A DNA stretch of 64,000 nt from Ammoniphilus resinae (GCF_017873965.1 NZ_JAGGKT010000020.1:1-64000); one strand, 5' to 3'; numbered from the stretch's first letter, positions 45,252 to 53,975 are shown. Notes: generated from the letters alone by a model not told the origin. Made by a program: numbers and translations.

Positions 45252-45604
45252 GGTTTCATCTCCCAACTGTTTCCCAATCCTGTGTTTTTTATTTGATGGA
45301 TTTATTTTATGATATTGATTCATGCCAAACAATATATGTTTAGTATATAAGTGATCTATTTATTAGATGAATCAGCCTTTGAAATCCAGCTGCAGATTGG
45401 ATAATCCCCCCTTATATTCCAAAAAGGAATAAAAATAGCCCGAATAAGGGTAAAAATGGCACCTGCTGACTCATGGATAGGCGAGAAAATTACCCATATT
45501 GCCCATCCCTCTCATGATTTTCCACCATCCAGTCCATGCTATAGTTATCACCGAAGGAGAGGATCAAGTCCATGCTATAGTTATCACCGAAGGAGAGGAT
45601 CAAT
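45252..45604. other. Divergent control region of glnK-amtB and the nucleobase permease
   Basis: This 353 bp stretch is AT-rich near glnK and ends in a 36 bp tandem duplication before the permease start. No further gene is visible. Candidate -10 elements (TATGAT, TATAGT) occur but I cannot pin promoters with confidence. Confidence 0.5.
45531..45602 (+). repeat. Perfect 36 bp tandem duplication covering the ribosome binding site
   Basis: Two identical 36 bp units (45531-45566, 45567-45602) each contain a TATAGT -10-like element and the Shine-Dalgarno sequence GGAGAGGATCA. The second unit ends two bases before the ATG of the permease gene. The duplication doubles both the potential -10 element and the ribosome binding site. 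Confidence 0.97.
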
Positions 45605-46876
45605 ATGAAAATTATCTTTTCATCTCTGCAATGGGCTTTATTTATTTTAATGAGTAGTGTTGTGGTTCCTGTCGCCATCGCTTCTACCTATGAGCTCAAC
45701 CCAATGGAAACAATTGAATTTGTGCAAAGAACCTTATTTGTCCTTGGGTTGGCGGGAGTTTTACAAACTTTTTTTGGTCATCACATGCCCATTCAAGAAG
45801 GACCTGCCGGTCTTTGGTGGGGAGTGTTTTCCTTATATGCTGGCCTTGGTACCGTTCTATTCGGGTCACATATCGAGACACTGCGAGTTATGCAGTATGC
45901 TTTTTTATTAAGCGGCGTGATCTTTATTCTCTTGAGTGTCTTCGGATTGGTTGAAAAGCTGGCACGTCTGTTCACACCAACCGTCACTGGCATCTATTTG
46001 ATCCTGCTAATCGCCCAATTAAGCCAGTCCTTTTTTCAAGGGATGTTTGGTTTAGAGGGTTTAAACCCCAATGTGAATACCAAAGTCCTGTTTCTTTCCT
46101 TTCTAATCATCCTCGTTGCATATGTTTTTATGAGGATCCCCCGGGTCGGACATTACTCCGTGTTAGTCAGTATTATATTTGGTTGGGTGATTTTTTCCCT
46201 TTTTGGTCTTGCCGAGCCTATTACGAAAGTAAATGACTTCTTTCATCTGCCCAAGATCTTTGCCTTTGGTCCACCGCGAATCGAGCCAAGCATGATCATT
46301 ATGGTCATCTTTATTACTTTATTGCTGCTTGCAAACTTATTAGCTTCCGTTCATGTCGTTTCGCAGGTGTTGGAAAATCACCAGGTAAGCGTTGATCGTA
46401 ATCGTTTAAAACAGACGGGGGTGGTATCGGGGGTGAATCAGTTATTGGGCGGCTTGTTTTCTTCCATCGGGGCCGTGCCAATTTCCGGGTCCGCCGGATT
46501 TATTGACACAACCAAAATAACAAGCAAGCTCCCTTTTCTTTTGGGTTCGTTCACGATCATTTTAATTAGTCTTTTTCCACCCTTTACATCCTTTGTCGCT
46601 GCGATCCCGAAAGCCGTTGGCTATGCTGCCATTTTCCCGATTTTCGCCAGTCTCATTGGTATGGCGCTGCATGAATTTGAATCAGTAAAAAACAAGAAGG
46701 CTCTTTATCAAATCGTTGGTATCTCTCTATTTGCCGGGATGGGCACGATGTTTATTCCCCCCGAGGCATTCTCCAACATGTCACCGACGCTTGTCTCGAT
46801 CTTGAGCAATGGCCTGGTGTTTGGTGCCCTGATTGCGGTAGTCACCGAAACGGCTTTAACGAAAAAGAAAAATTAG
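45605..46876 (+). CDS. NCS2-family nucleobase (uracil/xanthine) permease
   Basis: The 423-residue protein has about twelve to fourteen membrane segments of the NCS2/UraA fold. It has AGVLQTFFGHHMPIQEGPAG in the N-terminal half, and the later signature region reads LLGGLFSSIGAVPISGSAGFI. It would import a purine or pyrimidine base with protons. It stands between glnK-amtB and the SOD gene with its own terminator, and 2.4 kb from the purine riboswitch. The exact base is not evident. Confidence 0.85.
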   Translation: MKIIFSSLQWALFILMSSVVVPVAIASTYELNPMETIEFVQRTLFVLGLAGVLQTFFGHHMPIQEGPAGLWWGVFSLYAGLGTVLFGSHIETLRVMQYAFLLSGVIFILLSVFGLVEKLARLFTPTVTGIYLILLIAQLSQSFFQGMFGLEGLNPNVNTKVLFLSFLIILVAYVFMRIPRVGHYSVLVSIIFGWVIFSLFGLAEPITKVNDFFHLPKIFAFGPPRIEPSMIIMVIFITLLLLANLLASVHVVSQVLENHQVSVDRNRLKQTGVVSGVNQLLGGLFSSIGAVPISGSAGFIDTTKITSKLPFLLGSFTIILISLFPPFTSFVAAIPKAVGYAAIFPIFASLIGMALHEFESVKNKKALYQIVGISLFAGMGTMFIPPEAFSNMSPTLVSILSNGLVFGALIAVVTETALTKKKN

Positions 46877-46901
46877 AGCTGCCTATTTTGGCGGCTTTTT
46901 C
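46877..46901 (+). terminator. Intrinsic terminator after the NCS2 permease gene
   Basis: AGCTGCC and GGCGGCT form the stem and are followed by TTTTTC. Confidence 0.85.
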
Positions 46902-47031
46902 TATTCCGACAGAATCTGTTAAATTATTTCAAAATATTCTTATTTATTTTATAAATTAGGTGATATATACTATTCTTTAGGTGCAAATGGTAAAAACGAT
47001 CTAATTTTCACGAATCAAGGAGGAAATACAT

Positions 47032-48201
47032 ATGAAAAAAATGATTCCATTATTCACATCCGGTGCGCTGCTTCTTAGCTCTGGACTGGCTGCCGCACAC
47101 GAAGGCACACCCGTTCCACAGAAGGCGGAAAAGGCTCCCGTCAATACCCCTGTCAAGATCGGCAATGCAGCAAAGGTTCTCGTCAATGGAGTGGAGGTCA
47201 AATCCAAGGCGAACCATATGGAAGGTGATAAGTACTATGTATCTGTAGAGGCCTATACGGATCTATTCGATCGGCCCGTTATCTGGTCTGCAGATAAAAA
47301 GAGTGTTACCTTTAACGGAAAAACGATGGCAACCAAAACAGTAAACGGCGAGCAAACGGCTTGGATTAAAGACCTAAGCAATGCAGTCAACGGACGCATT
47401 ACGCTGGATGGAGCCGCCCAGGAAATTTATGTGCTTGTTTTACCTGAAGGAACAATTAATTTATCTCCGGGAGAAATTGTTCCTGCGATGGGAGAACATT
47501 GGGCAAAACCTGATGAAATGCCGCTGGGACCGATCTACGGTGTCCTTGACGGACGTTTGGTTTTCTTGGAATATATGATTGCTCAAAAGGATTTCGTGGA
47601 AGGAAAATCGCATCGCAATGTACCAGGTATGAAAGGCTTGCCGTCCCCAACCGTTGTTCAGACTGATATTGAACACCAACCAGTAGGACATCCTGGATTT
47701 GAGACACCGCATTTTGATATCCATAATTACTTTATTACGGATGAAGAGCAGATGTCGATCGGAACAGTAAAAGTCGATCTGCTGAACGATAAATCGGAAA
47801 AGATTGGGTATGCTGCTTTCTATAATCTTGGACCTCAAACCTTTGTCCAAGTAATAGCTTCTGGATTGACTCCGAACAGCAAGCATGGATTCCACATCCA
47901 TGAAAATCCAATTGCCAATGGTGATTTGACATCCGCTGGCGGCCACTTCAATCCTGAAGGAAAACAGCATGGTCAGGATAATCCTGCAGGCGCACATCTC
48001 GGTGACATGCAAAATCTAGTTGTGGATCAGAACGGAAACGTAGAAGCACTCATCCCCGTACCGGGCGTGACACTTGAGGAAGGAAAGCCCAACTCTATTT
48101 ATGGAAAATCACTCATCATCCACGCTACTGAAGATGATGGCAAATCCGACCCAGCTGGGAATGCAGGGGCACGCATTGCCGGTGGAAATATTCCTGAATA
48201 A
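47032..48201 (+). CDS. sodC: Secreted Cu/Zn superoxide dismutase with N-terminal stalk-like domains
   Basis: The 389-residue protein has a signal peptide (about 1-22, ending LAAAHEG), a copper-amine-oxidase-N-like stalk domain (about 42-145, KVLVNGVEVKSKA, YYVSVEAYTDLF), a middle domain of unknown type (about 150-240) and a C-terminal Cu/Zn SOD domain. Metal ligands appear complete: H288 and H290 (HIH), H305, H313, H322, D325 and H364. There is no cysteine in the protein, so the usual SOD disulfide is missing. It should detoxify superoxide outside the membrane. AAGGAGG precedes the ATG. The architecture is much longer than a standard SodC (about 150-200 residues). Confidence 0.88.
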   Translation: MKKMIPLFTSGALLLSSGLAAAHEGTPVPQKAEKAPVNTPVKIGNAAKVLVNGVEVKSKANHMEGDKYYVSVEAYTDLFDRPVIWSADKKSVTFNGKTMATKTVNGEQTAWIKDLSNAVNGRITLDGAAQEIYVLVLPEGTINLSPGEIVPAMGEHWAKPDEMPLGPIYGVLDGRLVFLEYMIAQKDFVEGKSHRNVPGMKGLPSPTVVQTDIEHQPVGHPGFETPHFDIHNYFITDEEQMSIGTVKVDLLNDKSEKIGYAAFYNLGPQTFVQVIASGLTPNSKHGFHIHENPIANGDLTSAGGHFNPEGKQHGQDNPAGAHLGDMQNLVVDQNGNVEALIPVPGVTLEEGKPNSIYGKSLIIHATEDDGKSDPAGNAGARIAGGNIPE

Positions 48202-48214
48202 TCGGGAGAGAAGC

Positions 48215-48251
48215 AGAATCCCCAATGCTCATGGTGAGTGTTGGGGATTCT
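48215..48251 (+). terminator. Hairpin after sodC
   Basis: AGAATCCCCAA and TTGGGGATTCT form a perfect 11 bp stem with an inner CTCA/TGAG pair. No T-run follows, so it may act as an mRNA 3' stabiliser as well as a terminator. Confidence 0.65.
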
Positions 48252-48399
48252 AGCGTTTATCTATTCTTCAATCGGTTAGTGGACTATTTGTTACACGGGG
48301 AATTCCGAGGTATTTTTAAGAAGTTTAAAAGAGGATAAATATAATTTAAACCGAATATATTGAATAGTCAATAAAAAATCAAAAGAAAGGAAGTTTCCT

Positions 48400-49302
48400 A
48401 TGTTTCTTAGAGGTCGGTCCGAATCGGACGAATTAATAGCAATGCGGTATCTAGACAAGCGAATGGAGTTACCTGAAAAGGAGAAGTTACAATATCTTGA
48501 AAAAGGTTATCAAGGCGAGTTGGAATTTGATCAACTAATAGAGAATCTTAAAGAAGAAAGGCTTATACTCAATGACTTACTCCTCGAGGTGTGCGGCTCC
48601 TATTTTCAAATTGATTCATTAATGATTTCACAGGGGATTATTCATCTTTTTGAAATAAAGAATATTGAAGGTGATTACTACTTTGAATCAGACAAGTTTA
48701 TTGCCTTGGTAACCGGACGAGAATATAAAAACCCATTGATCCAGCTAAAAAGAACCGATGCCCTCTTCCGCCAACTCCTCCATAGCTTTAAACAAAACTA
48801 TACGGTTCAAGCCTTCGTAATTTTTATCAACCCCGAGTTCACCCTATATCAAGCCCCATTTGATCAACCTATCATTTTGCCTACCCAAATCAATCGTTTT
48901 TTAAAAGGTTTAAATAAAACCCCATCCATATTAGATGAAGGACACAAAAAATTGGCCCAAAAATTACTTTCACTACATCAAACGAAGAATCCATTTCCGA
49001 TGCTGCCTAAGTATGATTTTGACAGGTTACATAAGGGGATTTACTGTAAAAATTGCGGTTCATTTTTGCTTGATAAAAGAAAGAGTGATTTTGTATGTGC
49101 AGCATGCGGGGAACGAGAAAGCATGGAACACGCCATCCTGCGAAATGTGGAAGAATTTAAATTTCTATTCCCCGACCGCAAGATTACAACCCATAGCATC
49201 TATAATTGGTGCAATGCGGATCTAAATAGTAAGACCTACTCTAGGGTTTTAAAGAAAAACTATACCTCGTTTGGAACTACCAAAGATACTTATTACAGAT
49301 AG
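48400..49302 (+). CDS. NERD (nuclease-related) domain protein with zinc ribbon
   Basis: The 300-residue protein has a NERD domain (about 40-160) with KGYQGELEFDQLI, the restriction-endonuclease-like DSLMISQGIIHLFEIKN (the acidic and FEIKN residues are the likely metal site), and ALFRQLL. A C-terminal zinc ribbon carries CKNCGSFLL and CAACGERE. NERD proteins are suspected DNA-processing enzymes, and biochemical data are scarce. AAAGGAAG precedes the ATG. It is followed by the 52 bp repeat array and then the glycosyltransferase-RT gene, all reading the same way. Confidence 0.85.
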   Translation: MFLRGRSESDELIAMRYLDKRMELPEKEKLQYLEKGYQGELEFDQLIENLKEERLILNDLLLEVCGSYFQIDSLMISQGIIHLFEIKNIEGDYYFESDKFIALVTGREYKNPLIQLKRTDALFRQLLHSFKQNYTVQAFVIFINPEFTLYQAPFDQPIILPTQINRFLKGLNKTPSILDEGHKKLAQKLLSLHQTKNPFPMLPKYDFDRLHKGIYCKNCGSFLLDKRKSDFVCAACGERESMEHAILRNVEEFKFLFPDRKITTHSIYNWCNADLNSKTYSRVLKKNYTSFGTTKDTYYR

Positions 49303-49352
49303 AGGTATGGAGGATTGGATTCGGCCTCAGTTTCTCCATTTGCCCTTGTTTC

Positions 49353-49831
49353 AGTCCGAATCATAACTGGTTTCGGACTCAGTTTTCCCTCTGCCCTGTT
49401 CTCAGTCCGAATCATACACGGTTTCGGACTCAGTTTTACCCTCTGCCCTGGTTTCAGTCCGAATCATGCTCGGTTTCGGACTCAGTTTCTCCCTCTTCCC
49501 TGTTCTCAGTCCGAATCATGCTCGGTTTCGGACTCAGTTTTACCCTCTGCCCTGGTTTCAGTCCGAATCATACCTGGTTTCGGACTCAGCTTCTCCCTCT
49601 ACCCAGTTCTCAGTCCGAATCATGCCCGGTTTCGGACTGAGTTTCTCCCTCTACCCGGTTCTCAGTCCGAATCATACACGGTTTCAGACTCAGTTTCTCC
49701 TTCTACCCTGTTCTCAGTCCGAATCATGCTCGGTTTCGGACTCAGCTTCTCCCTCTACCTTGGTTTCAGTCCGAATCATGCTCGGTTTCGGACTCAGTTT
49801 CTCCCTCTAGCCTGCTTTCAGTCCGAATCGG
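49353..49831 (+). repeat. Ten-unit, 52 bp tandem hairpin array
   Basis: The left arm AGTCCGAA recurs at 49353, 49404, 49456, 49508, 49560, 49612, 49664, 49716, 49768 and 49820; the period is exactly 52 bp except for one step of 51. Each full unit holds AGTCCGAA-N11-TTCGGACT, an 8 bp hairpin, then a conserved C/T-rich spacer (TTTCTCCCTCT). The loop varies slightly (CATGCTCGG, CATACACGG, CATACCTGG). A partial right half precedes the array and a partial left half ends it. 52 is not a multiple of three, so it is not a coding repeat; it equals about five helical turns. Confidence 0.95.
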
Positions 49832-50053
49832 CCACCGTTTTTCTCTAACCCTTCTAAATCCATCAGTTCAAACCTATAATGGCTACCTTCGAACCTTGAG
49901 CTTAATATTTTTATAGAAATAAAGTCACCAATTTCCACGATTGCATTATCGCAAACTATTAACTAATTCGTATATATATATAAGTAAAAAGAAAGTCAGC
50001 CATCTTAGCTCCTCCTGACCGATATTTACGAATAAATAAGGAGGCGATTTCCT

Positions 50054-51718
50054 ATGGAAAGAACAAACGTAAATTACGGTGTCTCTGTCATTACCTGTAC
50101 CAATAAATCCAGGTTTATGAAAAACATCTTCACCAACTACCACAAGCAAACGGTGAATAACAAAGAACTCATTATTATTCTCAACAATGACCAATTAAAC
50201 CTGAACGAGTGGCGACAGGAAGCAAGGAAATTTGAAAATGTTTCCGTGTACCAACTCTCTGCAAAAGTCTCTCTCGGCAACTGTTTAAATTACGCCATAA
50301 CAAAAGCAAAATATAATCACATCGCCAAGTTTGATGATGATGATTATTATGCTCCTGCCTATCTTTCTGATTCGTTGCATGCGATGCAACTCACCAATGC
50401 AGATGTGGTAGGTAAACGGACCCATTTCATGTACTTGCCTGACAGCAAGCGTTTATATCTTCGCTTTCCAACCCGGGAGAATCAGTTTGTTTCACGTATT
50501 CAGGGTGGCACCATTCTTGCGAAACGGAAAGTCTTTGAAAAGGTCCAGTTTAGAGATGTTTCTTTAGGGGAAGATAACCGATTTTACGAGGATTGTCATG
50601 CCAATGGCCTCAAAATATATTCTACCAATCGCTTTTTTTATGTCTATAAAAGAAGAAAACGAAACAGTAATCATACGTGGAAAACAAACAGGAGACGTCT
50701 TGTTCATTATTCTCGTAAAGTAGGTAAAATGAAGGATTACAAGCCCCATGTGGTTCCTCCCAACTCCCGAGCACAAAAGGTCTACACCTTCCCCACAACA
50801 GTCGTCAGATTTGATATCCCCCAACAAGCGGTTACGGAAGCATACGAACAATGTAAAAGAAAAAAAACATTTGGCATCGATATGGAGTCCATCCAGAAAT
50901 TCCACTCGACGGGAATGCTGAATCATCTAATGGAGGAATTGTCATCAGGGGAATATGTCCCTTTTCCTGTTCAGAGAGCTTACACTCGTACCCCCTATGG
51001 AAAAATGAGAGCTTTAGGAATCCCTACTGTGCGTGATCATATCGTCCAAACCATGCTGAGAGATTATCTTTCCTCTGCATTCAAGGAACGATGGCATCCG
51101 AACTCTTTTTTGCGCCTGCGGGGAAAAGCAGCGAAAAAAGCAGCCCTCAAAGCAGCAAAAAAGCGCTGTTTAAAATATGATTGGGCTCTCATCCTAGATG
51201 TTAAGAAGTATGGGGACAACATTATCCATCGGAGCCTGATGAAAATGCTTAGAAGACACTTCAACAGTCCATGGGTATTGCGTTATACAGAGAGAATGCT
51301 GAAAGTGCCTATCCAAACAAAGAATGGATCTTTACTATTCAGACCTAAAAAAGGCCTACCACATGATAATACACTCAGCCCTTTTCTCGCAGACTTCTAT
51401 ATGCATGAGATTTTCGATCAGTGGATGAAACAGCATCATCCAAATTTAGTGTTTGAACGATTTATGGACGATATCATCATTCATTGTCGAAGTAAAAAAG
51501 AAGCAAAATCACTCCTCTCGCAGATTAGCAGAAGATTAAGTGCCTATCGGCTACAAATAAACAATAAGAAAACGAAAATCGTATATTGTAAGGATCGAAA
51601 ACGAAAAGGAAGGTATAAAAACGTATCTTTTCAATTCCTAGAAAACAAGTTCCGTGCGCGCGGGAAAAAGAAAAAAAGCACAGTCTTTGGTCCGGGGAAA
51701 AATTTGATCTTTAAATAA
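50054..51718 (+). CDS. Glycosyltransferase family 2 domain fused to a reverse transcriptase domain
   Basis: A single 554-residue open frame joins two domains. Residues 8-200 form a GT-A family 2 glycosyltransferase: SVITCTNKSRFMKNIF, the metal-binding FDDDDYY (94-97), GTILAKRKVF, and the likely base in GEDNRF (173-174). After a basic linker (198-245) residues 258-535 match group II intron-type reverse transcriptases: YVPFPVQRAYTRTPYGKMRA, LGIPTVRDHIVQTMLRDYL, RWHPNSF, LILDVKKYGDNI (Asp382), GLPHDNTLSPFLA, FERFMDDIII (Asp472-473) and FQFLENKFRAR. The three catalytic Asp residues are kept, but YADD is FMDD and the PQG motif is PHD. No maturase or endonuclease domain follows. GGAGG is ten bases before the ATG. 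Confidence 0.88.
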   Translation: MERTNVNYGVSVITCTNKSRFMKNIFTNYHKQTVNNKELIIILNNDQLNLNEWRQEARKFENVSVYQLSAKVSLGNCLNYAITKAKYNHIAKFDDDDYYAPAYLSDSLHAMQLTNADVVGKRTHFMYLPDSKRLYLRFPTRENQFVSRIQGGTILAKRKVFEKVQFRDVSLGEDNRFYEDCHANGLKIYSTNRFFYVYKRRKRNSNHTWKTNRRRLVHYSRKVGKMKDYKPHVVPPNSRAQKVYTFPTTVVRFDIPQQAVTEAYEQCKRKKTFGIDMESIQKFHSTGMLNHLMEELSSGEYVPFPVQRAYTRTPYGKMRALGIPTVRDHIVQTMLRDYLSSAFKERWHPNSFLRLRGKAAKKAALKAAKKRCLKYDWALILDVKKYGDNIIHRSLMKMLRRHFNSPWVLRYTERMLKVPIQTKNGSLLFRPKKGLPHDNTLSPFLADFYMHEIFDQWMKQHHPNLVFERFMDDIIIHCRSKKEAKSLLSQISRRLSAYRLQINNKKTKIVYCKDRKRKGRYKNVSFQFLENKFRARGKKKKSTVFGPGKNLIFK

Positions 51719-51787
51719 TCCCATCAAGAAACAAATTTCTTCACTATTCATGCCAACCTCCATGTAACCATTCTTTTTTGGCGCATA

Positions 51788-51828
51788 AAAAATCTCCCCT
51801 GAGTTCTCTTCAGGGAAGATTTTTTTTA
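51788..51828. terminator. Bidirectional terminator between GT-RT and PhoX genes
   Basis: AAAAAATCT-CCCCTGA and TTCAGGG-AAGATTTTTT pair around a short loop with T-runs on both strands. Confidence 0.9.
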
Positions 51829-51837
51829 CATTAACAT

Positions 51838-53760
51838 TTACTTTTTCGATGGATTGACATCTGACATTTTTGTGAAAGAAGGTAGACCAGAGATGTATCC
51901 AATACCACCTGTCTTATTAATTCCAATTTGTTCATCCACTGCCTTCAGCAGCTCGTCCTTATTAATGGCTGTAATAGCCTTATCAGCCACTTCATCACCA
52001 GGATGTTGGAAGTTACTAAAGATATAGGAGAAGTTATTGCTATCATCTACTGCAGTTAGTCCAGTTGCTTCCGCACCAGCTGGATTCGATAAAATACGTT
52101 CTAACTCTTTGGTATCCACATTATAAGCCCAAACGAAGTTATTTGTGTGGTTGCCGCTATCTTCGCCGATAAAAAGTGTTCTCATGGCTTCAGAATAACT
52201 CAAGTTATCTGGATTCGCTACTTTATCTACATTCGCAGTATTACCGTAAGCATCCGCTTCAGGAAGATCTTCACCTACAACTAATCCATGCATGGAAAGA
52301 GCTACATAAGAACTATTAATAGATGCTCTCTTGCTGTCCTTTTGACCATTTTGCAAATCTAACTCATAGGTTACACCAGATTTAATTTTAGGCAATTGAA
52401 TGTGATCCACCGGGTCTTTTCCAGTAGAATCCTTCTCCATGCCCTTGCTTTGATCAGAAATGGCAATATATAATTTGTTATCTTGTTGATTTAAGGCTAA
52501 ACCTTCCATTTTATTAAATTCAGTCGTTGCCCCAAGCATCGCAGCGTATCGGCGTGTTTCAAGGAAAGCGGCTGCTTTTTCCTGACCAGGCTTTACTTTT
52601 AAATATTCCACTTTACCATAAGAATATTGTTTAATCGCTGTAAACCCTTCAGCAGGAACCTCTGAAGTTTCGAAGATATCATCAAATGTTATGCCGCTAT
52701 GAATGATATTCTCCACCTCTTTATCCGTTGCATGCCCTAGGCTGATCCATTCCAAATCCCCAGAACCACCATTTTCAGTCCCTGTTTGATTGAATTTTGC
52801 TGCGTACAATGTACCTGCTGATAAATCTTTTTCTTTATCTGCTACATACATAAATAATCCAGTATTGCCACCATCATCACCAAAATAAACCGTTCGATGA
52901 TCTGGCATAACCTTTGCTAATTCATGAGAAATCCGTCCCGTGCTGTAATGTTTTACAACGGAAGCATTTCCTTTATTATCTACTGAAATTTCCGGAGTGA
53001 ACCCATAGAAGTATGGATTTGCTTTCGCTTTATCGCCAAAATAAAATTGAGCAAAGGTTTCTACTTGGCTTCTTGTCTTTGAATTTACATCCAAAAATTG
53101 ACGAGCATCTGGTTCATACTCTTCAGAACCTATATGTGTATTCCACGGTGATAAAGAGCCATTACATGGAATCCATAGTCCATTTACTGCAGAAAAGTCA
53201 ATTTTCTTCACAGATTTTTGTTTCAACTCACCTGTTTTTGGATCTTGAGTCAATTCAGTCAAAGACATGGAAGCAGGTACTAATCCATAAGCAGATTGCC
53301 CAGCAGCATCCACTGTTTGATATTCATAATGCGTTATCATGTACAGTTTGCCGTTAATTGGATTTAACAATGAATTGGAATCAGGAGCATCTGAAACAAA
53401 GTATTTTTTCTCTGGGCTGCTTGGATCAACAATGGGCTTTCCATTCACATCAATCGGTGTACCTGCAGGAATTTCTTCTCCATTGACTGTTGCTACTTTA
53501 TCTTCTGACTTAAATAAAGATTTGTAGGTCAACGGGAATGTTTGCTCTTTTCCGTTTTTGTATTTCACTGTAACTGTTGCAGTTGTATATGTCTTTACCA
53601 TTTCATCAATAGTAGATGGGGCTTTCATTCCATTAAATTGAACAGAATCTACTTTAAGATTCCCCTGAGCAGCTACTTCTGCCGGTGATAATGCCGGAAC
53701 TGTAATCGCAAGAGCTAGTGCCAAAGCAGCTCCCTTTTTCACAAGTTTCTTATTTGTCAT
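51838..53760 (-). CDS. PhoX-like phosphatase (DUF839 family), secreted
   Basis: The 640-residue protein has a Sec-type signal peptide (about 1-32, ALALALAITVPALSPAEVAAQ) and the PhoX/DUF839 beta-propeller, with NGLWIPCNGSLSPWNTHIGSEEYEPD, RISHELAKVMPDHRTVYFGDDGG, GLFMYVADKEKD, NKMEGLALN and TLFIGEDSGNH. Family members are calcium/iron-dependent alkaline phosphatases. Most PhoX proteins are Tat exported, but no twin-arginine is seen here (MTNKKLVKKG). It is probably surface- or medium-located and used for phosphate scavenging. AAGGAGG precedes the ATG. I did not find a convincing Pho box. Confidence 0.85.
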   Translation of the reverse strand: MTNKKLVKKGAALALALAITVPALSPAEVAAQGNLKVDSVQFNGMKAPSTIDEMVKTYTTATVTVKYKNGKEQTFPLTYKSLFKSEDKVATVNGEEIPAGTPIDVNGKPIVDPSSPEKKYFVSDAPDSNSLLNPINGKLYMITHYEYQTVDAAGQSAYGLVPASMSLTELTQDPKTGELKQKSVKKIDFSAVNGLWIPCNGSLSPWNTHIGSEEYEPDARQFLDVNSKTRSQVETFAQFYFGDKAKANPYFYGFTPEISVDNKGNASVVKHYSTGRISHELAKVMPDHRTVYFGDDGGNTGLFMYVADKEKDLSAGTLYAAKFNQTGTENGGSGDLEWISLGHATDKEVENIIHSGITFDDIFETSEVPAEGFTAIKQYSYGKVEYLKVKPGQEKAAAFLETRRYAAMLGATTEFNKMEGLALNQQDNKLYIAISDQSKGMEKDSTGKDPVDHIQLPKIKSGVTYELDLQNGQKDSKRASINSSYVALSMHGLVVGEDLPEADAYGNTANVDKVANPDNLSYSEAMRTLFIGEDSGNHTNNFVWAYNVDTKELERILSNPAGAEATGLTAVDDSNNFSYIFSNFQHPGDEVADKAITAINKDELLKAVDEQIGINKTGGIGYISGLPSFTKMSDVNPSKK

Positions 53761-53930
53761 CTATTAAATCCTCCTTGTGGTTTATAACTCTATTAAACAC
53801 GACAAGTTTTAATTTAGTATTAATCCTTTGTAATGGATTCGTTATTTAATTATGAAGGGAATGTTTATCTGACACCGTTCCTCATAACCCTATAATTTAG
53901 GAATTAATTTACTTAATAAAACTAGGTTAC

Positions 53931-53975
53931 TTGACAAAATATAATTATATAAATATACTTACTTACATAAAGTAA
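53931..53975 (+). promoter_or_regulatory. Sigma-A promoter with overlapping palindromic operator
   Basis: TTGACA (53931-53936), a 17 bp spacer and TATACT (53954-53959) form a near-consensus promoter for the FMN reductase gene. TTACTT-N5-AAGTAA (53959-53975) overlaps the start point and resembles MarR/HxlR-type operators. The 355 bp gap 53761-54115 holds this promoter and, on the other strand, the phoX-like leader; no other gene is seen. Confidence 0.65.

Noticed and set aside
45490-45678. Minus-strand frame containing a duplicated LSFGDNYSMD peptide
   Set aside because: The peptide repeat is produced by the 36 bp DNA duplication on the other strand, and the frame overlaps the permease start.
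49353-49831. CRISPR array
   Set aside because: The regions between hairpins are themselves conserved from unit to unit, so there are no unique spacers, and no cas genes are nearby.
49315-49848. Repetitive reading frame rich in SVRI and FGLSFSL peptides
   Set aside because: It is the translation of the 52 bp noncoding repeat. The period is not a multiple of three, the same peptide appears in several frames, and no ribosome binding site precedes it.
53761-53930. Pho box ahead of the PhoX-like gene
   Set aside because: No clear set of TTAACA-type direct repeats with 11 bp spacing was seen on the minus strand.
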